Shown here piece by piece: positions 46,861 to 60,300 of a stretch of 64,000 bases of DNA. The position numbers and the translations under genes are program-made. The stretch spans positions 7,110,377 to 7,174,376 of the forward strand of contig BROE01000022.1 of NCBI GenBank assembly GCA_036571765.1, in the 5' to 3' direction. Numbering within the stretch: the stretch's first letter is position 1; each line of letters starts with the position of its first letter. Under the pieces are notes generated by a model that did not search any database, had not been told where the DNA came from, and was given only the letters and a program-made list of their open reading frames with translations. Origin of the DNA: Plecoglossus altivelis. Lineage: Eukaryota > Chordata > Actinopteri > Osmeriformes > Plecoglossidae.

Positions 46861-48387
46861 TTTTCAACTGTTTATTAAATGCCTTTTACCAATTTCATAA
46901 CTTGCGTCTTCTTCTTTTTTTCATGAATTCAAAGTCCCTTTTATAATTACTCTTTATTGTTTTACAAATATTAAGTTATCAACAAATATAACTTAGAAAT
47001 TTACCACTCAACAAAAAATAATACATTTAAGACAAGATGCATATCGCTATGAAATGGTATCCCCAAATTATAAGTTATCTGGAACAAAATGCATGTGCCA
47101 ACATCTTGTCTGCAGCAACATCACATGTGCCAATACACCTGCCATAGATGATCAGTTGTTTTGAACATTCATAGCATACAGTGAAGCACCTGATTGTTCA
47201 GATTGTGCAGTAGGATGGAATGCATTTGGATAGTTAATTGGACATAACACTTGAAGAATACAATACAAGACACACACAAATAACAGACAAACCATATGGA
47301 AAATAAAATGACATCCACACATTTGCACAGATTCTTTGAGGTTGGGAATTAAATACAACAACAAAAATCTGTCCAACCACTTACGGGAGTTCAGTATAAG
47401 GATTGGTTCATGACATTTAAATTGAATAGATGGATGCTATAATAGTGGTGTTTTGTTGAAATGACCTTTCAACAGCTGTGCAGTACACTGACATGGTCTC
47501 AGCCATTGAGGGGATGACAGCGTCGAGGAGGAGGGGGTAACAGGAGCAGCATTGATTATTTGTCCATGTTGTGTTTTGATTGGGTTAGTCTATACTTCTT
47601 CCACTCTGTCTCCAGTCTTTTGATTGGCTTAGCCCGCTATCACTTAGTTCCATTAGTGTTAATAGGTAGGGAGTCAACACTTCATCTATGATGCAGCTTT
47701 CCTCTGGCCCTTTTCTTTTAATCTTCTTCAAGATGCCACGAGGAGGATTCATTCGATTAAAATATTGCAGTCCACATGTTTACTCTGTGCGAATGGGCGT
47801 ATGGCACACGAGATGGAGGGACGTGACGTGACCAAACTTTCTGGTACCAATACATGTTGTAACGGGTGGGTCAAATGAAATACAGTTACATTTTATTTCT
47901 GTCTGAACAAAGCACTGGAAGACCAAATTATTCATTTTCACTTGCTTCTTTTCCTTATTAAATGACCAGAATTCCATACATTTACAATCAACACTAGATT
48001 AGATTGAATTAGGTATTTTATCAGTTTAGGAATCCCAGTTTAAATAATAGAGAGCTCAGTTATCGATCCTGTCCATGCTCATGTCACTGATGTTCTTATG
48101 GTTTCTATATATCTACCTAATCCTGTTTATCCACTCTCAGGGAGTGGAGACAGTGCAGATCCAGACTCTCTGAGCTGATGTGGTAGGACTCATGCTGCTG
48201 TGCACACTCTCCTCGTGCCCGCCTCTGGTTCTGGCCCTGGATCTACTCTGCTCTCCTCTGGTGCTTTCCTTTCAAACCAGTGGAAACGGCAGTCCGTCGC
48301 AAAAGGGAAAGGGTGTATTGCAGTCTCTCCCCGTTTGTTAAAAAATAAAAACAAAGTATTTGTCTTTCGTGGTCTCCGCTGTTTTCT
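46861..48387 (-). other. wnt10a: wnt10a 3' flank and probable 3' UTR
   Basis: AT-rich sequence following the wnt10a stop on the reverse strand. Reverse-strand AATAAA signals appear as TTTATT at 47892-47897 (about 490 bases after the stop) and 46953-46958 (about 1.43 kb after). Either could end the transcript. No other gene is visible. Confidence 0.4.
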
Positions 48388-51300
48388 TCATTTGCAGACA
48401 CTGACCCACTCTGTTATCCTGCACTCCTCACACACCACATAGCAGCACCAGTGGAACTTGCAGTTGCAGCGCTCGCTCCGTGTCTGCTGTAAGATGTTGT
48501 GGCCCCTGCCACAGCACAGACTCTCACAGTTGTCCATCCCAGGGCTGGTCTTATTACAGATCCGGCCCTGTGTCCCTGCCGAGTCCGAGCCCAAATCCCG
48601 CTCGCAGAAGTCGGGTGACTTCTCGAAGTAGACCAGCTCATTGATGTTGGCACGGCGCCGGTGTGGGTGGTGGTGATGATTGTGATGGTTGTGGTGATTC
48701 TGGTGGTTCTGATGGCTGTTGTGGTGGTTCTGGTGGTCCAGCTGACCTGTGTTCCGGTTGTGGGCTTTGATGAGCGCGGCAATGTGGAAGCGTTCCTTGA
48801 GCAGCGAACCCACCGCCCGGAACTCTGGGGTCACCTGCCAGCAGGTCTTCAGCTGGCAGCTGCCTGATGTCCCATGACACTTACACTTCCTCCTCATGTG
48901 ATCCATCACCACCTGGGACAAGGGGACAAGGAACAAGACATGAACAGAGGCAGAGCAAGAGAGGGATGGAGGGCAGGTGAAAAACATCAGTCAAACAGAT
49001 TTGTTATCCCTTAAGAAATGTTGATTGCCGCTGATTCTACCTTTCATAGCCCATCCCCACTAAACTTAAGACTGTATTCCCAAAGTGAACGGTGTCCTCA
49101 CTGCCCTCACAATCAGGCAAACCTGCTAAAGGTGGATACAGAGGCATGCAGGTATGTTCTTAGCATGTTCTGTAGTCACATGACGGTGTCGTATTACTGT
49201 TCGGATGTTTGAACATGGAGAAATAGACCAGTAGAGACATGGGCCTCTTTCGGTACAGTGCCAAGTTCAAGTCCCTGTTGAGGATGTCCCTCCCACACTC
49301 TGGGAGACCTCCCTGTTCTCTCCACAATACACTCGTCTGTCAGCCTGAGTTATAAACTTTTAGATCCAATTACCGCCAGGAACAGGGGGCCACCCAGAGC
49401 ACTGACAGATGCTCCTACAGACGCCCCTATCAACAGGCGCAGGCGCGGGCACAAACACACACCTCAGGGCCAGCAGTCCCACACACAGCACTCTGGCTCG
49501 CCTTTGTCTTACACTCCCCTCCAAAAATAATAGAAATTCTAAAGATGTGATCTGGGAATTTTTTTACCATCCAAGGATAGCTTGTTTGAGCACCAAGTGG
49601 GCCCACTTCTACAATACAGTACGCCTACTACTACAATGAAGATGGGAAAACGAGAGTTTCATCTCTGGCTTCAGCTAAATTTCTTGATAATTTTACCGTA
49701 TGTTGAACAGAACCTTGTCCTGTTGGAGCGGATGGCTCCAGTCCTTCACTCACCCACTGTTCTAATATGAAGGTCATTTTGAACACATGCCAAAGGCAGA
49801 TCCTCAGAGGTGGAGTGAATGATGAATTGTTAAAGGCTTGGTTTGAATGCAGTGGGTCTCCTTTTAAGGGTCTGTCGTGGGTGTTCCCACTGAAGAGGGG
49901 GAAAGTGCTCTCTCTCTACCTCTCTTTTTCTCTTTCTCTCTACCACTCTCTCTTTCTCTCTGTCTACCTGTCTCTCTCTCGCTCTCTCTAACTCTCCCAT
50001 TCTCCCTCTCTCCCTTCCACTGCTCACTCTCCTCTGTCTGTGAGTGAACATCTCTGGTAAGGAGTGATAAATGGGACCACTTGACTCATCCGTTAGGAAT
50101 GACGGGTAAAGGAAAACAACCCTCTTGAATTGACTTGAGGAGTCCAAACTTGACATCAATTGATCAGGGACTCTGCAGTGCACCGGTGCAAACCTGAAGA
50201 GAAGCCCTCATGTCTTCTATTCATCTTACGGTCTACATCAGGGTTTGGTCCATTTGGCTTGACATGAAAGTACACCCTGTCATTATTTCCTAGTAACCTA
50301 CTTTGAACACTTTCAGATACAAACCAAACTGGGCATCATAACTGTATCCGTTGGGCCGCGATACAGTTGTTTCAAGAGAAGGGATGCAGTTGTTTCTGTG
50401 ACGTGAGAGATGTCAGAGGTAGGGACCATCATGAAGTCTGGGCATAGTTGTTCCGTGACAGATATGGAAGGTTGTATAAGTAGGGGAATTTCAAACCCAG
50501 GAGGTTGAAAACCGAGCTGTCACAGTGCAGGAAATAGGAGCTGTCTGCTCTTGCCATAAGTGGCCCAGTCATTCTGACATAAAGAGAGAGCGGTTCATCA
50601 GTGATCTGATGGGAGATTGTGGCGTCTGACACTGTTCCTTTTCCTCCCCGTTGTTTTCCTCGGGTGCACCTGGGGCCATGATCTGCAGCATGTATGTAAC
50701 TGTGGCCCCAGCAGAGGAAGTGAGTGTGTGTGCTTGTGGGACTGTTAGAGCACGAAACAAGACAGAGAGGGAGACAGAAATGTCGAGTGTCTAAAAAAAA
50801 ACCGAGAGATCAAGGAAAAGAAAGACAGACAGGAGACAAGCTCTTTAGACTAGACTAGCTCTCTAGTCTGACAATAGACGCTGATACAGCTGTGATTTAT
50901 TGGCTGTTCTGGAAGAGGAACTAGGCTTTCAAATCTATCTGAGGCCGTAGGCCGTTTAGGCCTGCTGGGATGTCAGTTTCGGGGGAGTGTGTGTGTGTGA
51001 AGGGGAAGGGGGTTGGTAGATTTTAATGCTAAGCATACTGATAACACAGACAGATATTTCTTTGTGCCCTATGCTGTAGCGGAACTGGGCACTGTTATAC
51101 ACCAATGGGGCCCCTCTTTATAGGAATAGAGACATGCGTCTTGTCTGGGACAGCTTTTCTCAAGGAAAACTGCATGTAACATAGGTCTGACACTATACTT
51201 AAGTAAAGATGGAAAAAAAACTTGTTTTAAGGTAATTGCCCCCAAATTCATTGGTAGACCACTGTTGGAAACACACATCTGGCCTATTTTAATTGGAGAA

Positions 51301-54300
51301 GAGTGAGACCGACCCCTCTATAAAGTAGGAACCAACTGAGATCAAAACAGACATATTGGAGGCAGATTAGGACCACAACCTGTACTAGGCACTGAATGTG
51401 TTGTAGAGGTGGTTTGGACTAGAATATGATTTACTGATGAGGGAGTCCTCTCTGGAAATCACCCGTTTTAATTTGATCGTTATACAGAGCGAGCCATATA
51501 TTTAGCCTTCAACCGCAAGAAGCGTGTGTCTTTTGGGTTCAATAGGAGGTGCTTTGTAGTAACCATGGCAGGCTTGGGGTCTGATTCCTGGTCACTTAAA
51601 CTACAACTCCCACTCACATGGAGTCTGCATTAGCCCTTGTGATTCAGTGACGATAGGCTAGACTGCATGCGGCATTGCTCTGTTCAAAGACATGCACCAG
51701 CAGCCATTAATGAGACGCAAATTCGCCATTTCAAAGAACACAAACAAAACCCACAGAGGCACATAAAGTCAAAGCATCACTTCAATCAAAAAGCCCATCA
51801 AAGAACAGTTCAACAGGGACACGCAATAACTGACACAGAACAATCATGTATTCAGATGGAAACAAATAGACCAAACTGCAACCATCTCTAACTGCACCAT
51901 AACCATCATGTGCAAAAGTATTACTCTCGGTTAATTGTACACAACATCCACAGCTCTCATTTGGGCCCTCTAATAAAATGTTATTACGACCTTAAGCACT
52001 TCCACCTGCTGTGCCTTTTACAGTGCAGAGCATTTGTTGTGGTTCGGAGTCTGTCTGAACCAGGGCCAGAAGGCTAGAACAGATTAAATAGCATCTAACG
52101 GCAAAGCTGTACTCTCAGACCCAAGGAATGCTTCATGCTCGTCCAATGATGTGAAATGCTCCCAATGAGAAGGGCCACCAATGTGTCCACAGACCAGACC
52201 AACAGACAGTTAGCTGATATATCAAACACAAGCAGACCAGGCACATGGTCATGGACTCAAAAAGCACCTACTATGATTGGATACCACTTGAAGCTTATGT
52301 TTAATCCAAGCGAATTCAACCACAGTTGTCAGTGCGATATAGAGCCTGTAAATCATCTCATCCTAGTCCACGATGCACCTTCGTCTAAAATACCGGTGTG
52401 AGAAGAGAGACCTGCTGAGTGAGTTAGCGTTCGCGAGTTAGTTGTCTTGGAAAATGAACGGAGTTGTTGTTTATCTTGGCATCGGTACAAGGTACTTTAT
52501 GCTATACGAGTTGATGGTTACGGTTTGTTCTAGGGTGTATACTTTAGTTTCAATTGCCTGGTTCCAATTAAATGTTGTTGAAGGAATTTACCACTCCAGC
52601 AAAACCTTTTTCTTGACGTTGACAGCTGTTGTAAACAACAAGACATAATCACACAGGTGATGCAACTTAAATTATGTTCAGAACTCGATCACTGCTAACC
52701 CTGATGACAAACATGGAGGTTGCTGACCAAGTATAATCTGGATTCAGAGGAAATTGTAAAAAGTAGATGGAATTCATTCGGGGACAAATCAATGCTGTTT
52801 TCTGGAAGACATTTATTTTCTTTATAAACTCTATATTTCTTAAGTAGGGGAAGGAAGGGCAAATCTCTTTCTACTTTGCGTCGTGTTTGATGTCTAAAAT
52901 CTTTTTCAGGGTTTAAACATCTGTTTCCAAACAGCCAGCAGCCACTAATTAGAGCTTTTAACAAGACTGAACGTCGTGAGAACCTGAGGGTGGGCATGAG
53001 GCGACATGTATACCCTACTAAAACCACCACATTCCTGCACAAAACACAGCTTCCTCGGGTGGGGGGGGGGAGGGGGTGGATAAGAGGGAGGTGGGTTAGA
53101 GGCCTCACCTGTCAAGTGTTTTCTGTTTGATTCTGGGGGGCTGCTGGAGGTAGGGGGTTCGGTGGTGGTGGTGGTGGTGGTGGTGGTGGGGAGGGCTCTT
53201 TGCTGTGTTTGAAGACATCAAGGCGCAAGCCTTTTGTACGGCAGCGTCTAACTGAGTAATACTCCTGCCTACCTCTGATGTCTGCAGCCTTTGCTATATT
53301 ACATTTCCACGCAGCCATTGTTTTCCTAAGCTTTAGTCTCATTAGTGAGGTGATATACGGGCTGTGCTGGGACAACTTTGGCGGCCCTGAGCACGTGCAA
53401 CCTGATCTCAGAGGGACCAGCAGCAGGCCAAAGCTTTGAACCAATATACAGTCACAAGGCTTGATCAATTCAGCGCAAGACACACAAGCGGAGCTCAATG
53501 GTATTTATTTACAAGACTGACGGATTGATGTTGATGATTTAATAGAGGATCGGTAAAAGGTTATTTATTTCAATCGTCCTCGATCGATCGTTTGAACCAT
53601 CGCGTTCCGCATGCATCCATGACACGTTTTGCAAAGTTGTTTGATATTAAGATGCCTTTGAAGTTATATTACAGTTCAACATTATCGTAATGCAGAACTC
53701 CTGCCTGTGGTTGTGGAAGCACAGTAGCTGCTAAATAAACTTGTAATGGGAGTTTTTGCTTCAAATCCTCTGTTGTTATTTTGGGTTTCCTTATATCTTC
53801 TTGTGAATCAAGTCTTGACAGAATTGAGACATGTCCCAGTAGCTAATAGGTTTATAACACAATTACTCCTTTGTTGCTAAATGGAGCTCTTGGCAATAAC
53901 ACAGGTAAAATGTGCCCAAGCGCAGAAACTCATCTATTTAATTTCACACCCGATCTGACAGCTGTTGAAGATTAAAAGTAATACATTTATTCTAAACCAG
54001 AATTACTGTTTAGTTAAGTTCAAATCATTACCTCACACCTTTACTTCAAAGCAAACGATCACCAACCACATACTACTGAATAACCCCGCAAATGTAAAAT
54101 GACCTTCTTTAACAATCGCTCTGCCCAAAGTGATACTCTGAGTTTGTGGCTAGTTTTCATCTATAGTTCCAGTTCTCCTCTGTGAGGGTCTGTCTCATCT
54201 AACCCACTGATATGATGTCTGTGGCGGGGCTTGGCCATCCAGCTCCACATTTGTGTTTTGTCTGAATAATCAAGGAAACCAGAAGTAAACTGATGGAGAG

Positions 54301-57300
54301 ATACACGACCAAATTACGCATCAGGAAGTGCCGAACAATGAGCAATTTACTGCTGCTTCTGTTGTGTGTGTCACAACGCTGGGAGCAATCACAGCTTATC
54401 CATGTCATTTACATCACCGGCCACACTAACGATAGCCCTCATCGTGAATGGAGGCAGGCAGGCAGGATATTTCGCAATCGATGACAATGTTGGAGACTTG
54501 AAAATCTTGTTATATCGTTAACTGAAACAATTAATTTAACTTCATGACTAGTCACATATTCCGTCACGCCCGCTACTATAAATAGACATCCTTTCAATGA
54601 ACAGGTGCGAAGGCGAGCGGGAACTAGACTCAGACGCGAGTTGCGGGATCCTATTGGCCTGAGGTGATACATCTCATGAACACAGAGCCAAAGCAGACCC
54701 AACACTGGGCTCTACGCGTAGGCAAGCTGTGCTCATGGCCTAACTTATAGAAACGACTCAACTTACTTCCTAACTATCTCACTCCACCTGAAACGCCACC
54801 TGTCAGAGCTCTGCTGTAGGCATACTAGTCACACTCACATTATCCAATTAGTCCAATTCCACAGCAACAATAACAGGGCAATCACACAACGCACAGCGTG
54901 AAATCAATTTTGTAACTGTCCAAGGAACACAATGGGAACAATTTGCTTTAATTTAGATAATCAAGTCCACAATTTTTATATAAAACTTAATCAGGTATAT
55001 ATAAGACACATGACTTATCAACGTGCATACACGTAAGCAGGGTTTGCTGTTATTTAAAACAAAGTCAATCTTCCTGGTCTGATGGACTGTTCTGGCTGTG
55101 TTAAAACCTATAGCTTTGAGGCAGAGTCGTACAGAGACTGCCTCTAAGCTCAAAGATAGATTAAATTGAGCATGCATAGATCCAAAATGCTTGAATGGGT
55201 AAGAGCTATGGCTATGACCATAACAACCATGTAAGGAGAAAGGGGGTCTAGTTGTAAAAGTGTGCTTAATTTAGAAAGACCACACACACACACACACAAA
55301 CAAATGATAAATGGACTCCATTTATATAGCGCTTTTCTACCTTAGCGATACTCAAAGCCCTTTAAATTCTTTGCTTCACAATCACCCATTCTCACTTATA
55401 CACCGATGGTGGTGGAACTGCCTTGCGGGGGGCTAGCCCGCCCATCAGGAGAAACTTGGTGTTCAGGGTCTTGCTCAAGGACACTTCAGCACATGGTCTG
55501 GAGGAGTCAGGGATCGTACAGTCAACCTTGCGTTTAAGAGACGATCCTCCTACCTCCTGAGCCACAGCCACACAAACACCCCCCCTACACACACACACAC
55601 ACGCGTGCACACACACACATGGTCACTCTCAGCTAGCCGACTCCTCTCACCTGCCTGCCAACTCTGTTGTTGTGCAGCCTCATCCTGGCATGGATGTCCT
55701 TGTATGTCTCACGGGCATCCAGGAAATCACGGGAGAATTTCTCTCCAAAGTCCACATCAGGGCTACAGCCACCCCACTCCCAGGAGTCCTGGGGTCCGGG
55801 GAGGTCCGCGGGGAAATGCTCCATGACGCCGTGCACCATGCCTTTCCCCCTGTGGAAGGCCTCCTGTTCCAGACGGCTCAGCTTGATCCGGAACGCCTCC
55901 TCATCCCCCCGCCTCTTCTCATCACAGCCGCAGGCCTTCAGCTTGCCCATGGAGCAGGCATTCGCCACGGCATGGACCACACCCGCGGCCGCGATGGCGT
56001 ACGCAAACGCGCTCTCTCGGAAACCTGCGGACCGGTGGTGGAGAGAAGGTGACTGTGTTGGTCTCCATTGTCTGTGCTCTGCTGTTCACACTCATTACTG
56101 GCTGGATAAGATGGATTGCTGAAGAAACACATGCAGGTGCATACACACACTCTTACATTCAGTGCATACTGTAGCCTTTTAAAAGAGGCAGACACAGGAA
56201 CTGTGTCTGGGACAATAGAAATTAGGGGGGGCAATGTGTCTCATGTGAGAGTTAAAAGTGAGCGGCCACCCCGTTGACACACAGATCTGATAGTGATTAC
56301 AGGCCGGTCTGAGTATCCTACTGTCTGTCTGCCATGTTTATCTACCTCTTCGCATCTGTTTGCTTGCCTGCCTGCCTTCTTGGCTGTCTGTCATCAACTA
56401 TAATGTTCTGCTACCCTGCAAGCCTACCCGAGCCACCCTGTCTGCCAGTACCAGCCTTTATGCCTACCTGCCCTCTGCCAGCCCCCCACCTGCCCCTGGC
56501 TGCCAGCCTGGCTGCCTCCCTGCCCCCTGCCTGCCAGCCACTCAGCCTCCCTGCCTACCAGCCTCCCTGCCTGCCTGTGCGTCGGCCTGCTGAAGACGTG
56601 AAGCGCCCCTGTTAATCCTCTTTTAAGCTTCCCCCTTTAAGGAGGCCCTCCAACATGTTTACCATCAACCTGGCTAGCTAGCTACCGTTGGCAGGCGTTT
56701 GATCTGCTGTGGCTATAATCACACGCAGTGCTGCCTGCTGCCTCACGGCTCTAATCATCCCAGTATGGCTGCTACTTCTGGACAGCTGTAACAGAGGTGG
56801 TGTGGTGAGGCATGTTGGTCTGATGAGCAGTCTTGCTGGACAAATGAAAGCTGGTTATGTTACGGCTTGGACTTTGCCGAGTAAGAAGATCTTTGAAGTC
56901 CTCTTTATAAGACCTTGGTTTGAACCAACCGACCAATTTTAATTAGTGACAGTGGCCACGCTGAACAAAAAGTGGCTGTAACCTTGTGGTAGCCATCTGA
57001 AAAGACAGCTTTGACTGCAGACTGTCTATACTTAAGAACATGACTCCATCTCACCTCTGCAGCCTCTGTAGTCCACCTTGTATGTATAACTAATATATAA
57101 ATAACATTTTTTTGGTACTAATGTGGGGACAGTCAGGGCAATGACCCCTCGACTTATATCTAGTCACTTGATCAACAAGCACCTGAAATTTGAAGTGTCA
57201 AAGAATAGTTTGGCTGGTTCCCAAACTGATCATCAGAAACACACACCCGGACTGATCCTTTATGTCTCTCTCACACTTCTTCTTATACACAGCCTATACA

Positions 57301-60300
57301 CACTCTAGTAGGATTTTTTAAATCCCCATCTTGCCATGATTCCATTGGGGACAGATGGCACTTAGATGCAGCCCAGAGACACAGACATGAAAATGCTGTT
57401 TTAGATTTCTTCCCTAGCAGGCGGGAGCCCTGGAACAAATCAATCTAACAAATAATTTACAGTGAGAGGCACGCCCGGCTGAACTGATGGCAGAAGAAGT
57501 GGGAAAATGAATTAAAGATTAAAGAAAACTGTCACTTTGTGTTACAGAAACCAACTAAACAGGTTTATGCTTTTGCCACTGAGAGTTGGGAAAGTGCTGA
57601 GAGCAAATTCACAGCACTTGCACTGGCAGAGAGTAAAAGCATTAGGCCAGCCCCAGGAAGGCTTGGGCACTTCAAGTGTCTCAATGGCTTTTCAAAGCAT
57701 AGTTTTAATTCAACCTAACGTGGATATAGGGTCCCATAAAACTTGTCAGAATGAATCAACAAATAAATACATTTTTGATGAAAAAAGGATGTGACATCAG
57801 TTTCCTGTAGTAAAATTAGATACCAAAACAAACAACTAGACTAGGGAATGCATGTCACATGCGATCCGTAAAAGACATTCATAAAAAGTAAATAAGGCCT
57901 AACCTGTATTAATTTCATAATGACCACTTGCGGGTCCAATTCAAACAGAGAATAACACAGGCTATTAATCAAACCAACCAAATGCAGTTTCGCAATAAGT
58001 GTTTACAGATTTCAGATTAAGTTCAATAACACATGTTTGATACAGTATCGCAGTCTCGCCTCAACTATAAGACTGTTATAGTTTCTATGCCTGGGGCCAA
58101 ATTTCCCCAGCTGGATGTGAATGCCAGAAAACCAGCCTTGTAATAATGATAACAGCTCAGAATGAGTCAGAGCAGAGTAAGAGCTGGTCAGACCCATGTG
58201 GTCTACTTAGTGTATATTAGTTCAGTCATTGAGAACAAATATTCCTTTCTTGATGATTAGTCCTACATTCATTATCAGAAGTCTTTTAAAATAAGCAATT
58301 ACGGTATTTCACCAAGATATTGATTATTTTCCTGGAGTTTAACAGACTTTTTCAAAGAGGATAATAATAATTTAACAAAAGCTTCAGTTTCAGTTTTCAG
58401 GCAGCACCTGGTTCCTAGTTTCTTTTGTAGTTCCCAGGTGTACGTATTCAACACATTTAGCGCCGTCTAACTTTTTTTTAAATGACAACATTTCTAGGGT
58501 GGTTTACACAGTCTATAAACAATGTTGATCTACTTCTGTTAAACACCATACTCATTATCTGGCAGGGTGTGTGGTGGTCTGCAGTACCAACCTCTTTTAA
58601 AGACCACACTGTCATAGGGGATCTTGTTCCGGGTCTCCAGACTGGAGCAGTTCCATCGGTGACCTCTGAACTGGTGCTGACACTCGTGGATGGCAATTTG
58701 GATGCCCTGAATGGCCGAGGCCGTCACGTCGGGGTTCCGCATGCACACCTCCAACTGCCGCCGGTTGAGACCAGGGAGCGTTAGACACACGGTATTGGCG
58801 TTCAGTATCGGGTCAATATTGGGGATCTTCAAACCTAAGATCTCATTGGAGTCTACCCTGAAACACAGAGAGAAACTGGATGTTAGATGCAGTTCGAGCT
58901 ATCAAATACGGCATGGCAAAACATCATGTAATTCTTTGACAATCTGATGATTCTTGAAGAGTAGCACTTGTTTTAGTTGTCACGGTGTCGCGTAATGTTA
59001 GAGTAGGGCCGTCTGCAGGAAAGAAGTTCAAAGAGAATTGCTGTAGCAAAAGGGGATGGTAACCTTAACCCTATCTTGATGAGTCAGCCGAAGACTTGGT
59101 CTAACTTTGGAGGCTAAAGCTTGGCCATGCCTTGGTTCGACCCCATCGCCGTTACTCGCGTTCCACACCTGTAACACCGGTCTAGTCTCAGCTAAGAAAC
59201 AGACTCCAGATTGTGGCTTTGAGCAAGGTATGCCTAGCAACTGAGGAATGATTGATGCCCCTGTAGAAATCAATCATGAGTACTGGGTCACAGTAGCCAT
59301 TGAAGTGACAGAAACCTGGTGTTTGGTTCAGTTTGGAGAGTTTGGATAGTGTAAATGCAAAACTATTATAAATCACTGATGATGGACCAGGTGGGGTGCA
59401 TGTAAGAAGTTAAATACCAAATGCTTTGCTTAGGTTAACCTGCTTTATGTGCATAATGATGGATAGGATTAGATTTTGGGGGGCAAACAAATAAAGTACT
59501 AATATACCCATTGTCATTATATTACACTTGTTTCTTGTAATTTGTCTAAATATTTCTAATGTGGGCAATTAAATAAAATTTCATTAGAAAACAAATACTA
59601 AACTCTGAAAATAATCACATATTTCATTAATGTTACATCTGTGACTCATTTCAAACTTCACTCAAAAGTCAACTGCTCACTCAAATTAAGTTTGATTCAG
59701 TTTAGACCTTCAATGCATAATAGAGATTCCATCATGGAATCAACAAAACTTTATCTTGTATTTAGTTTGATTTTGGATAACCGTTTGGGTGTGATTAACA
59801 ATGCAAAACCAAAGAGAATATTTTTAAAACAGCCAAACTTTGTAACAATGAACTGACATCAATCAAACCAAATTAAATCAGTACTGCTTTTTGTACAAAA
59901 CACAAGACCCCAGAAGGAGTTTGTGTCGTTATTGCAAGTGATTAATTGCGATTGACTGTAGGCTGTAGTAGATCTGCAATTCTGATCACAAGCTAACAGT
60001 CACATAAAGAATCCCTTCTGCATGTTCCCTCTTTGATTCAACATACAGTACATGTTCTGACAGATGATGATTCGATTTTTCTTCTACAACACACAGTCTC
60101 CACAAAACAAGTGTAACAACTATGTCAGACATACACTTTCAAGCATTCAACAATACGTTTTCATGTGAACTAAATTATACTTAAAATAAGTAAGTAATAA
60201 ATAACAATACGTAAAATTAAAACGATATGCCTTCAATATATATGTCAAATGTCAATTTTACCTTCTTCACAGTGTAGACACAAAGTTGATAAGTGAATGA

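Noticed and set aside
52695..53498. Two long reverse-strand frames inside the third wnt10a intron
   Set aside because: Partly poly-Pro from the GGT run and otherwise without recognisable domains; no exon borders that join. Could at most be regulatory sequence.
55667..56122. Plus-strand frames over wnt10a exon 3
   Set aside because: Antisense shadows of the real Wnt10a exon on the reverse strand.
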